From NCBI GenBank assembly GCA_964466745.1, contig CAYXOX010000021.1, positions 1 to 29,344 of the forward strand: a stretch of DNA of 29,344 nucleotides, given 5' to 3'. How positions within the stretch are numbered: the first letter of the stretch is position 1; every line of letters begins with the position of its first letter. The DNA is from CAYXOX01 sp964466745 (GTDB taxonomy: Bacteria; Pseudomonadota; Alphaproteobacteria; Rhodobacterales; Rhodobacteraceae). The notes below the pieces were generated by a model that was given only the letters and a program-made list of their open reading frames with translations, had not been told where the DNA came from and made no database searches. A program made the position numbers and the translations under genes. Below, in pieces: positions 7,475 through 16,542 of this stretch.

Positions 7475-9055
7475 TCAGTTCATGGTGAAGTACTTGATCT
7501 TGGGCTGGTCCTCGGGATCGACCTCGATGCCCACGCCTTCCTTCATGCCCCAGTTCAGCACCTGGTGGTGAACCGGCAGGTAGACCACCTCGTCCTGCAC
7601 CACGCGCCAGATATCGGCTATGTCCTGGTTGCGGGAGGCCAGATCGGTGTTGGAGGCGAGGCTCACGATCTTGGCGTCGAGCTCGGCGTCGGAGAAGCCG
7701 GTGTTGTTCCAGGTTCCGATGTCGGAGCTGCGGCTGTGCACGAGGAAGTTGAAGATGTACTCGCTGTCATAGGTCGGCACGCCCCAGCCCAGCATGTAGA
7801 AATCGGTTTCCGCGTTCTGGATGAGGGGGAAATGCTGCGCCCGGGTCTTGGCATCGAGGTTCACCGTGATGCCGATCTGCGAGAGCATGCCCACCGTGGC
7901 CTGGCAGATCGCCTCGTCGTTGATGTAGCGATCGTTCGGGCAATCGAGGCGGATGGTGAAGCCGTCGCCGTAGCCGGCCTCTTCCATCAGCGCCCGCGCG
8001 GTTTCGAGATCGGTGGCGGCCTCGGCATCCATCTCGGCCGTCCAGCCGTTCACGAAGGGCGGCGCGATCATGCCGGCCGGGGCCGACTGGCCGCGCATCA
8101 CCACCTGCTGGATGGCGTCCCTGTCGATGGCGAGGTTCATCGCGCGGCGCACGCGCACGTCCGCGAGCGGGTTCGCGCCCTCGACGTTGTCGGACTCGAG
8201 ATCATCGGCGCCCTGGTTCATGCCGAAGAAGATCACCCGGTTCTGGGGCGCGGTCTTCACCACCAGCCCGTCGGCCGCGGCGACCCGGCCGAGATCCTGC
8301 ACCGGCACGTCCTGGATGAAGTCGACCTCGCCGGAAAGCAGCGCGGCAACGCGGGTGGCGGCGTTCTGGATCGGGGTGAAGATGACCTCGGTCACCTCCA
8401 TCGGGAACTGGTCCTTGCCCCAGTAATCCTCGTTGATCTGCAGGACGGTGCGCACGTCGGGTTCGCGGCTGACCAGCTTGTACGGGCCGGTGCCCATGGC
8501 GTTGGTGGCCGCGAAGGTGCTCTCGCCGCCCTCGTAATCCTGCACGTCGACGGCGTTGTTCGCCTCGGCCCAGCCCTTGTCCATGATGAAGAGGTTCGTC
8601 AGGTTGGCCGGCAGGATCGGGTTGGGCCCGTCGGTCACGAACTCCACGGTGTAATCGCCGACCGCGCGGATCTCGACCACCGAGTTGATCAGCTCCTTCA
8701 TGTCGCTGTCGGGCGTCTTGGCGCGCTCGAAGGAGAAGAGCACGTCCTCCGCGGTGAAGGGCGAGCCGTCGTGGAAGGTCACGCCCTCGCGCAGGGTGAA
8801 GGTCCAGACGTTGGGATCCTCGGTGGAGGGCGCCCATTCGGTGGCGAGCGCGGGCTCGAAGGCGCCGGTGACGTCGCGGATGATGAGCGGCTCGTAGATC
8901 TGGTGGGCGAGCGTGTGGGTCGGCCCCTCGTTCTGGGCATGCGGATCGAGCGTGAGGCTGTCGCCGGTACGGGCCCAGCGCAGCGTTTCCGCGGAGGCCG
9001 AGAGCGCAGTGGTGGCCAGGAGGGCCGCCGCCAGCGCGGGTATGCGGATAGACAT
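7475..9055 (-). CDS. peptide ABC transporter substrate-binding protein (second, stand-alone copy)
   Basis: Periplasmic SBP_bac_5-family binding protein, 526 aa. The start at 9055 is supported by GGGAG seven bases upstream and by an immediate signal peptide, MSIRIPALAAALLATTALSASA, cut before ETLRW. Landmarks are DSLTLDPHAQN, HQIYEPLI, LREGVTFHDG, FTAEDVLFSFERA, MGTGPYKLV, LLSGEVDFIQDVP, VRRAMNLAIDRDAI and AGYGDGF. It is paralogous along its full length to the copy at 2876-4444. No permease or ATPase adjoins it, and it has its own promoter and strong terminator. It is therefore an orphan binding protein, which probably feeds the importer encoded at the left end or another one elsewhere. The ligand is unknown. 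Confidence 0.95.
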   Translation of the reverse strand: MSIRIPALAAALLATTALSASAETLRWARTGDSLTLDPHAQNEGPTHTLAHQIYEPLIIRDVTGAFEPALATEWAPSTEDPNVWTFTLREGVTFHDGSPFTAEDVLFSFERAKTPDSDMKELINSVVEIRAVGDYTVEFVTDGPNPILPANLTNLFIMDKGWAEANNAVDVQDYEGGESTFAATNAMGTGPYKLVSREPDVRTVLQINEDYWGKDQFPMEVTEVIFTPIQNAATRVAALLSGEVDFIQDVPVQDLGRVAAADGLVVKTAPQNRVIFFGMNQGADDLESDNVEGANPLADVRVRRAMNLAIDRDAIQQVVMRGQSAPAGMIAPPFVNGWTAEMDAEAATDLETARALMEEAGYGDGFTIRLDCPNDRYINDEAICQATVGMLSQIGITVNLDAKTRAQHFPLIQNAETDFYMLGWGVPTYDSEYIFNFLVHSRSSDIGTWNNTGFSDAELDAKIVSLASNTDLASRNQDIADIWRVVQDEVVYLPVHHQVLNWGMKEGVGIEVDPEDQPKIKYFTMN

Positions 9056-9090
9056 GATGAACTCCCTGTGTATCTCGTGCACTGCCGGCG

Positions 9091-9118
9091 AGTATCGAGA
9101 AGCGGTCGCAAAGTGCAA
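9091..9118 (-). promoter_or_regulatory. putative promoter of the second binding-protein gene
   Basis: On the minus strand TTGCAC (9118-9113), a 16-base spacer and GATACT (9096-9091) make a reasonable sigma-70-type promoter. Transcription would start near 9084, about 30 bases before the ATG and just ahead of the GGGAG ribosome binding site. Confidence 0.4.
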
Positions 9119-9175
9119 GCCGCGAGCCCGCCCGGTGCGCTGAGCGGCAGCGCGGCGCGGGGCGCCTTGCCTGCC

Positions 9176-9850
9176 TCAGGCGGGAGCGAGCGCCGCTTGC
9201 AGGGCGGCGATATCCTCGGCGAACACGGTGTGGCCCGCCCCGGGCGCGGTGTGCCGGGCAACCTGCGCGCCGGCGCCGGCGAAGACCTCGGCGCTGCGGG
9301 CCACCCGGGCCAGCGGTATGTGGGGATCGGTCTCGTGGACCGAGATCCACACCGGGATGCCGTCGAGGCGCGCGGAATAGTCGAATCGCTTCTCGCCGTG
9401 GTCGTAGAGCGCCTCCAGCCCGGGGCCGCCGGCATCGCCGGTGCCGACGAGCCCGCCCGAGAACCCGAAGGCCCCGGCCAGCGGTCCGCCCCGGCGGGCG
9501 GCCCATTCCAGCGCGAGGCATGCCCCTTGCGAGAAGCCTGCCACCGCGATGGAAGCGCGCGCGAGACCTTCGGTCTCGAGCGCGGCCACCGCGGCGTCCA
9601 TCGCGGCAAGGGCAGCCTCCAGCGGCGCTTCCATCCGGGCGTGGGGCGCGAGGAAGGAGGTGGGCCACCAGCTGTTGCCGGGCGCCTGCGGCGCGGCCAG
9701 CGCGATATCGCCATGGCCCAGCGCGGTGCCGAGGGTCAGGATGTCTTCGGCGGTTCCGCCCCGGCCGTGCGCCAGCACGAGCCCGGCGCGGGCCTCGCCG
9801 CCGGGAGGGCCCGCACGCAGGAGGGTCGCGGCGTGCGACGCCTCGCTCAC
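9176..9850 (-). CDS. phospholipase/carboxylesterase family hydrolase (MhqD-like)
   Basis: A 224-aa alpha/beta hydrolase of the Abhydrolase_2 (phospholipase/carboxylesterase) family. The oxyanion segment LAHGRGGTAEDI is followed by the nucleophile elbow AGFSQGA (Ser107), Asp175 in ETDPHIP and His207 in GAGHTVF, a complete triad. No signal peptide, so cytoplasmic. It starts with GTG at 9850, chosen because GTGA overlaps the stop of the upstream dioxygenase by four bases and because homology begins there; no ATG is available. The dioxygenase-esterase pairing is the same as Bacillus subtilis mhqE-mhqD, a hydroquinone/quinone-resistance operon. The ring-cleavage product or a conjugate could be its substrate; that is inference from gene order. 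Confidence 0.88.
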   Translation of the reverse strand: MSEASHAATLLRAGPPGGEARAGLVLAHGRGGTAEDILTLGTALGHGDIALAAPQAPGNSWWPTSFLAPHARMEAPLEAALAAMDAAVAALETEGLARASIAVAGFSQGACLALEWAARRGGPLAGAFGFSGGLVGTGDAGGPGLEALYDHGEKRFDYSARLDGIPVWISVHETDPHIPLARVARSAEVFAGAGAQVARHTAPGAGHTVFAEDIAALQAALAPA

Positions 9851-10767
9851 GCCGTTACCTCGAGCGGCGGAAGATGGGCCTCGATCTGGCTGCGCATCCC
9901 CTCGTAACGCTCGGGCAGCATGAGTTTTTCGCCGAGGTGCTCCACCGGCTCGTCGCGGGCGAAGCCCGGTGGATCGGTCGCGATCTCGAAGAGGATGCCG
10001 CCGGGTTCGCGGAAGTAGATGGCATCGAAATACTGCCGGTCGATCACGGGGGTGACGTCGAACCCGGCCGAGCGGACGGCCTCGCGCCACGCGGCATGTG
10101 CCTCGCGGGTCTCGGCCCGGAATGCGACGTGGTGAATGGTGCCGGCGCCGGGCCGGCCGGGGCGGGCATCGTCGCGGCGCATCACGTCGACCACGGCGGC
10201 CCGCGCGCCGCCGGGCACCACCAGCCGCAGGCGCTCTCCGCCGCCGGCGGTTTCGCTGTCCTGCTCGGCGTAGCCGAAGACGTCGGTCAGAAGCCGGGCG
10301 GTCGGCGCGATATCGTTCACCCAGAGCGTGACGGAGTGGAAACCGTCCAGCGGCTCCTCGCTGTCCCGCCCGGTTTCCACCAGCTCCACCGGCGCGCCGT
10401 CGGGGTCACGTACCGTCAGCACGCGGGCCCCGAACCGCTCGGTGGGCCCTTCGGTGACCGCGCCCGAGCCTGCGAGCCGCTCCACCCACGCGTCGAACCC
10501 GCCGGCCGGCACGGCATAGGCGTAGGCGCTCGCCATGCCCGGCCCGGCCCGGCCCGCGCCGGCATTGGCGAAGGGAAAGAAGGTGAGGATCGTGCCGGGG
10601 CTTCCCGCCCGGTCGCCGTAGTAGAGGTGATAGGTGCCCGGATCGTCGAAGTTCACCGTCTTCTTCACCAGCCGCTGCGCCAGTGTGCCGGTGTAGAAGT
10701 CGACGTTCCGCTGCGGCGGGCCGGAGATCGCGGTGACGTGGTGCAGTCCGGGGATGTGGCGAGGCAT
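9847..10767 (-). CDS. ring-cleaving dioxygenase, VOC/glyoxalase superfamily (MhqE/MhqO-like)
   Basis: A 306-aa protein with two VOC modules. The first begins PRHIPGLHHVTAI (metal-ligand histidine in LHHVT), followed by RNVDFYTGTLAQRLVKKTVNFDDPGTYHLYYGD. The second carries FHSVTLWV, GTIHHVAFRA and YFREPGGILFEIATDPPGF, where the last glutamate would be a metal ligand. This layout is that of the Bacillus MhqA/MhqE/MhqO group, which cleaves hydroquinones with Fe(II) or Mn(II) and protects against quinone stress. The ATG has GGAG 8 bases upstream. It is coupled to the downstream esterase by a GTGA overlap. It is divergent from speA over a 270-bp region. No MarR-type repressor of MhqR kind is next to it. 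The exact aromatic substrate cannot be read from the sequence. Confidence 0.88.
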   Translation of the reverse strand: MPRHIPGLHHVTAISGPPQRNVDFYTGTLAQRLVKKTVNFDDPGTYHLYYGDRAGSPGTILTFFPFANAGAGRAGPGMASAYAYAVPAGGFDAWVERLAGSGAVTEGPTERFGARVLTVRDPDGAPVELVETGRDSEEPLDGFHSVTLWVNDIAPTARLLTDVFGYAEQDSETAGGGERLRLVVPGGARAAVVDVMRRDDARPGRPGAGTIHHVAFRAETREAHAAWREAVRSAGFDVTPVIDRQYFDAIYFREPGGILFEIATDPPGFARDEPVEHLGEKLMLPERYEGMRSQIEAHLPPLEVTA

Positions 10768-10934
10768 GGTGTGCTCCGTTCAACGTTTGCGGGGTGCGGC
10801 AAGGCCGCGCTTGTCTGCCAGATAGCGGTGCCGGCCTGCGCGGCCAAGCCGGACCACCGCAAGCGACCTGTGCGAATTTGCAGGGTCGGGGCCGGCGGGG
10901 CCGCGCCAATTCGTGGCACCCGCCGCGACGCGGG

Positions 10935-10963
10935 TTGCGACGCGGCGCGGCGGGCACTATCGC
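10935..10963 (+). promoter_or_regulatory. putative speA operon promoter
   Basis: TTGCGA (10935-10940), a 17-base spacer and TATCGC (10958-10963) would start transcription near 10971, about 67 bases before the speA GTG. A 6-bp hairpin (ACCCGC-CGCGAC-GCGGGT, 10918-10935) overlaps the -35, and GCGACGCGG is repeated around it. Weak evidence, by eye. Confidence 0.3.
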
Positions 10964-11037
10964 TCGCGGCGAGAGCATCCCGCCGCCGCTTGCCCCGCTT
11001 CCCCGCCCCCAGTCGTAGGCCAACGAGGAAACCCTCC

Positions 11038-12987
<1,950 letters not shown>

Positions 12988-13009
12988 CCGGAAGTCAGGG
13001 AGACGGGCG

Positions 13010-14215
13010 ATGGGCAAGACACTGGTGATCGGCGCGGGCGGGGTGGCCTGGGCCTCGGTACACAAGATGGCGATGAATCCCGGGATCTTCACCGAGATCA
13101 CGGTGGCCTCCCGCACGCTTGCGCGCTGCGAGGCGATCGCTGCCTCGGTGAAGGAGCGCACCGGCGTGCAGATCGCCACCGCGCAGGTGGACGCGATGGA
13201 CGTGGGCGCCGTTGTCGACCTTCTGCGCAGCACAAAGGCCGACATCCTCGTCAACCTCGCGCTCCCCTACCAGGATCTGAAGCTGATGGATGCCTGCCTC
13301 GAAGCCGGCGTTCCCTATCTCGACACCGCCAATTACGAGCCCGAGGACGAGGCGAAATTCGAATACCGCTGGCAGTGGGCCTACCGCGAAAGGTTCCGCG
13401 AGGCGGGCCTGCCGGCGATCCTCGGCTCGGGCTTCGATCCCGGGGTGACCTCCGTCTTCGCCACCTGGCTGCGCAAGCACAAGCTCGACGCGATCCGCAC
13501 CATCGACATCCTCGATTGCAACGGGGGGGACAACGGGCAGGCCTTCGCCACCAACTTCAACCCCGAGATCAACATCCGCGAGGTCACCGCCGAGGTGCGG
13601 CACTGGGAGGACGGGGCCTGGCAGGTGAGCCCGGCGATGTCGCGCAAGGTGCCGTTCGATTTCCCCGGGGTGGGCGTGCGCAACATGTACCTGATGTACC
13701 ACGAGGAGCTGGAAAGCCTCGTGACGCATTTTCCCGAGATCGAGCGGGCCCGGTTCTGGATGACCTTCGGCGACGAGTACATCAAGCACGTCACCGTGCT
13801 GCAGAACGTCGGGATGACCTCCATCGAGCCGGTGCTGCACGAGGGCCGCGAGATCATCCCGCTGCAATTCCTCAAGACGGTGCTGCCCGACCCGGGCGAT
13901 CTCGGCGCGCTCACCCGCGGCAAGACCTGCATCGGGGATATCGTCACCGGCAGCCGCGACGGCGAGGAAAAGACCTACTACATCTACAACATCTGCGATC
14001 ACGAGGAATGCTACCGCGAGGTGGGCAGCCAGGCGGTGAGCTACACCACCGGGGTTCCCGCCATGATCGGGGCGGCCATGGTGCTGCAGGGGCACTGGGC
14101 GGCACCGGGCGTGTGGAACATGGAAGAGCTCGATCCCGATCCGTTCATGGAGATGCTCAACACCCAGGGTTTGCCGTGGACGGTGGTGCCGCTCGACGGC
14201 CCGGTGGAGTTCTAG
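13010..14215 (+). CDS. carboxyspermidine (carboxynorspermidine) dehydrogenase, saccharopine-dehydrogenase family
   Basis: A 401-aa NADPH-dependent reductive condensing enzyme. The N-terminal Rossmann motif is KTLVIGAGGVAWASVHKMA, then PYQDLKLMDACLEAGVPYLDTANYE. The central segment GSGFDPGVTSVFATWLRKH is characteristic of this branch, as is IREVTAEVRHWEDGAWQ. In Vibrio and many alphaproteobacteria this enzyme joins aspartate semialdehyde to a diamine. With putrescine, made here from arginine, the product is carboxyspermidine. The ATG at 13010 follows AGGGAGACGGGCG. An upstream in-frame ATG at 12980 overlaps the speA stop and adds ten non-conserved residues, so I did not use it. The following decarboxylase completes the reaction pair. 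The choice of putrescine over diaminopropane is inferred from the neighbouring speA and speB. Confidence 0.93.
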   Translation: MGKTLVIGAGGVAWASVHKMAMNPGIFTEITVASRTLARCEAIAASVKERTGVQIATAQVDAMDVGAVVDLLRSTKADILVNLALPYQDLKLMDACLEAGVPYLDTANYEPEDEAKFEYRWQWAYRERFREAGLPAILGSGFDPGVTSVFATWLRKHKLDAIRTIDILDCNGGDNGQAFATNFNPEINIREVTAEVRHWEDGAWQVSPAMSRKVPFDFPGVGVRNMYLMYHEELESLVTHFPEIERARFWMTFGDEYIKHVTVLQNVGMTSIEPVLHEGREIIPLQFLKTVLPDPGDLGALTRGKTCIGDIVTGSRDGEEKTYYIYNICDHEECYREVGSQAVSYTTGVPAMIGAAMVLQGHWAAPGVWNMEELDPDPFMEMLNTQGLPWTVVPLDGPVEF

Positions 14216-14238
14216 CCGGGGTGACGGCACAGGCGACG

Positions 14239-15405
14239 ATGATGGAGACGCGCGCCGGCGGGGCGGGGGCCTTCGCCGGGTTCGACCTCGCGCGGGTCCC
14301 GAGCCCCTGCTTCGTGGTCGACGAGGCGGCGGTGGAGAGGAACCTGCAGATCCTCGCCGATGTGGCAGAGCAGTCCGGCGCCCATGTGCTCGCCGCGCTG
14401 AAGGCGTTCTCCATGTGGTCGCTGGGCCCGCTGGTGGCGCGCCATCTGGCCGGGACCTGCGCGAGCGGGCTGCACGAAGCGCGGCTCGGGCGCGAGGCTT
14501 ACGGCGGCGAGGTCGCGACCTTCAGCACGGCCTACAAGCCATCGGAGTTCCAGGCGATTCTCGATCTGTCCGACCACGTGATCTTCAACAGCCCGGCGCA
14601 GAAGGCGCGCTTCCTTCCCGCCGTGCGCGCCCATGGCCGGCCGGTGTCGGTGGGGCTCAGGGTGAACCCCGAGCACTCCGAAGGCGAGATCCCGCGCTAC
14701 GATCCCTGCGCGCCGTTCTCGCGGCTCGGCACGCCCATCTCGCAGCTCACCCCGGAGATGCTCGAAGGCGTGGACGGGCTGCACATGCACACGCTCTGCG
14801 AGCAGGGCTTCGCGCCCCTGGCCCGGACATGGGCGGCGGCCGAGCCCGTGCTGGCCCCGTTCCTGCCGCGGCTGAAGTGGCTCAATCTCGGCGGCGGCCA
14901 CCACATCACGCGCGCCGACTACGACCGGGCCGGCCTCGTGTCCTTCCTGCGCGGGCTGCGCGCCCGCACGGGGCTGGAGATCTACCTCGAACCGGGGGAG
15001 GCAGTGGCGCTGGACGCGGGCATCCTCGTGGGCGAGATCCTCGACGTGATCGACAACGGCATGCCCATCGCGATCTGCGATCTCTCTGCCACCTGCCACA
15101 TGCCCGACGTGATCGAGGCGCCCTACCGGCCCGCGCTCCTCGGCGAGCCCGGGGCCGGCACCCTGCACCGCATCGGCGGGCCGTCCTGCCTGGCGGGCGA
15201 CGTGATCGGCGATTACACCTTCGCGCAAAGGCCGGAGCCGGGCACGCGCATCGCCTTTCTCGACCAGGCGCACTATTCGATGGTCAAGACCAACACCTTC
15301 AACGGGGTGCCGCTGCCTTCGATCGCGCTGTGGAACAGCCGCACCGACGCGCTTAGGATCGTGCGCAGCTTCGGCTACGAGTCGTTCCGGGACCGGCTGT
15401 CATGA
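14239..15405 (+). CDS. nspC: carboxyspermidine (carboxynorspermidine) decarboxylase
   Basis: A 388-aa PLP enzyme of the alanine-racemase-fold decarboxylases. Lys55 in LAALKAFSMWS is the Schiff-base lysine. TCASGLHEARLGREAYGG and LHMHTLCEQ follow, then the glycine loop LNLGGGHHIT (about 216-224), YLEPGEAVAL, DLSATCHMPDVIEAPYRP and the C-terminal GGPSCLAGD with Cys317 and Asp321 for substrate binding. It removes CO2 from carboxyspermidine to give spermidine. The start is uncertain: ATG 14239 (used), ATG 14242, or GTG 14221; none has a strong ribosome binding site, and the family core begins near PSPCFVVDEA. It follows the dehydrogenase closely, and its stop overlaps the speB start by four bases (ATGA). 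The fixed order with the dehydrogenase supports the pathway. Confidence 0.93.
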   Translation: MMETRAGGAGAFAGFDLARVPSPCFVVDEAAVERNLQILADVAEQSGAHVLAALKAFSMWSLGPLVARHLAGTCASGLHEARLGREAYGGEVATFSTAYKPSEFQAILDLSDHVIFNSPAQKARFLPAVRAHGRPVSVGLRVNPEHSEGEIPRYDPCAPFSRLGTPISQLTPEMLEGVDGLHMHTLCEQGFAPLARTWAAAEPVLAPFLPRLKWLNLGGGHHITRADYDRAGLVSFLRGLRARTGLEIYLEPGEAVALDAGILVGEILDVIDNGMPIAICDLSATCHMPDVIEAPYRPALLGEPGAGTLHRIGGPSCLAGDVIGDYTFAQRPEPGTRIAFLDQAHYSMVKTNTFNGVPLPSIALWNSRTDALRIVRSFGYESFRDRLS

Positions 15406-16253
15406 CCCATTTCCTCGAGGGCGAGCTGAGCGACGCCGAGCGCGGGCCGGACGCGCGCTTCCGCGTGATCCCCGTGCCGCTGGAGCGGACGGTGTCCTGG
15501 GGCTCGGGCACGGCGGCGGGCCCGGCGGCGATCCTCGAGGCCTCCGTGGAACTCGAGCGGCGCACCGCCGGGCGCGAGCCCTGCGCCAGGGGCATCCTGA
15601 CCGAACCGGCGGTGGACTGCACGGGGCCGCTGCCGGAGGTGATGGAGCGCATCGCCGCCCGGACCGAGGCCGCGGTGCGGGCAGGGGCCGTGCCGGTCTC
15701 CCTGGGCGGAGAGCACGCGCTCACCTACGGCGCGGCGCTCGGGGTGGCGCGGGCGCTGGGGCGGCCGCTGGGAATCGTCCAGATCGACGCCCACGCCGAC
15801 CTGCGCCGGGCCTACCGCGGCGAGCGGCATTCCCATGCCTCGGTGATGCAGCTGCTGGCCGAGGAGGAGGGCATGGCGCTGGCGCAGTTCGGGGTGCGCG
15901 CGCTCTGCGGCGAGGAGGAGGCGCTGCGCCGGCGGCTCGGCGTGTTCCACGTGGATGCCGAGCGCCTCGTCACCGAGGGCCGCCACGAGGTGGACCTGCC
16001 GGAGAGGTTTCCCCGGGACGTCTACGTGAGCTTCGACGTGGACGGCCTCGATCCGGCGGTGATGCCGGCCACGGGCACGCCCGTGCCCGGCGGGCTGTCC
16101 TTCTACCAGGCGCTGCATCTGGTGGAGCATGCTCTGGACGGCCGCCGCTGCGCCGGGATCGACGTGGTGGAGCTGGCGCCGGACGGCGCCGCGGCCTGGC
16201 CCTTCACCGCGGCCCAGCTCACCTACCGGCTCATGGCTGCCGCCGCGGGCTGA
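15402..16253 (+). CDS. speB: agmatinase (agmatine ureohydrolase)
   Basis: A 283-aa binuclear manganese ureohydrolase of the arginase/agmatinase family. The metal ligands are all present: His105 in LGGEH, Asp129, His131 and Asp133 in IDAHADL, and Asp212 and Asp214 in SFDVDGLDP. Other family features are ERHSHASVM and PATGTPVPGGLSF. It should convert agmatine from SpeA to putrescine and urea, supplying the diamine for the two preceding enzymes. It sits last in the operon although it acts second. The ATG overlaps the decarboxylase stop (ATGA, 15402-15405), showing coupling. Agmatinase is favoured over arginase because an arginine decarboxylase heads the same operon; guanidinobutyrase cannot be excluded by sequence alone. 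Confidence 0.93.
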   Translation: MTHFLEGELSDAERGPDARFRVIPVPLERTVSWGSGTAAGPAAILEASVELERRTAGREPCARGILTEPAVDCTGPLPEVMERIAARTEAAVRAGAVPVSLGGEHALTYGAALGVARALGRPLGIVQIDAHADLRRAYRGERHSHASVMQLLAEEEGMALAQFGVRALCGEEEALRRRLGVFHVDAERLVTEGRHEVDLPERFPRDVYVSFDVDGLDPAVMPATGTPVPGGLSFYQALHLVEHALDGRRCAGIDVVELAPDGAAAWPFTAAQLTYRLMAAAAG

Positions 16254-16264
16254 GGACCGGGCCT

Positions 16265-16281
16265 GCGCGCGGGTGGCGCGC
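16265..16281 (+). terminator. possible terminator hairpin of the spe operon
   Basis: GCGCGC-GGGTG-GCGCGC, a 6-bp stem starting 11 bases after the speB stop; no T-run follows. A weak candidate for the end of the four-gene transcript. Confidence 0.25.
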
Positions 16282-16294
16282 GCCGTGGGAGCCG

Positions 16295-16330
16295 CCCCCG
16301 GACCCCCGGAGTATTTCGGCCATGATGACA
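16295..16330. repeat. CCCCCGGAGTATTTCGGCC element, likely a dispersed intergenic repeat
   Basis: The stretch with CCCCCGGAGTATTTCGG followed by CCATGATGACAG resembles a short element that I remember as frequent between genes in Rhodobacteraceae genomes (C-rich run, then GGAGTATTT or GGATATTT, then GGCCA and a GATGA). Only one copy lies in this window, so repetition cannot be shown here. The rest of 16254-16532 is GC-rich, with small palindromes and no gene I can support. Confidence 0.4.
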
Positions 16331-16525
16331 GAGGGCCGGGCGCGGGGGCCTGCGGGTCCGCCGCCTCCTGGCGCGACCGGGCGGGGCGGTGCGGCCGGAC
16401 GGACCTCCCGGACGGATGCGGGGGTGCCGGGTCCGGGCCGCCGCCGCCGGGCGGCGCGGTCCACCAAGGGTGTCCGCCCCCCGCGCTGCCTGTGCGGCAT
16501 GGGGGCGGATCCTGGCACGGCAGCG

Positions 16526-16542
16526 GCCCCGCTCAGCGGGGC
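16526..16542 (-). other. hairpin with the acylase stop codon as its loop
   Basis: GCCCCGC-TCA-GCGGGGC is a perfect 7-bp inverted repeat whose three-base loop is exactly the acylase stop codon (TGA on the minus strand). It may protect the transcript 3' end; there is no T-run. Confidence 0.35.
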
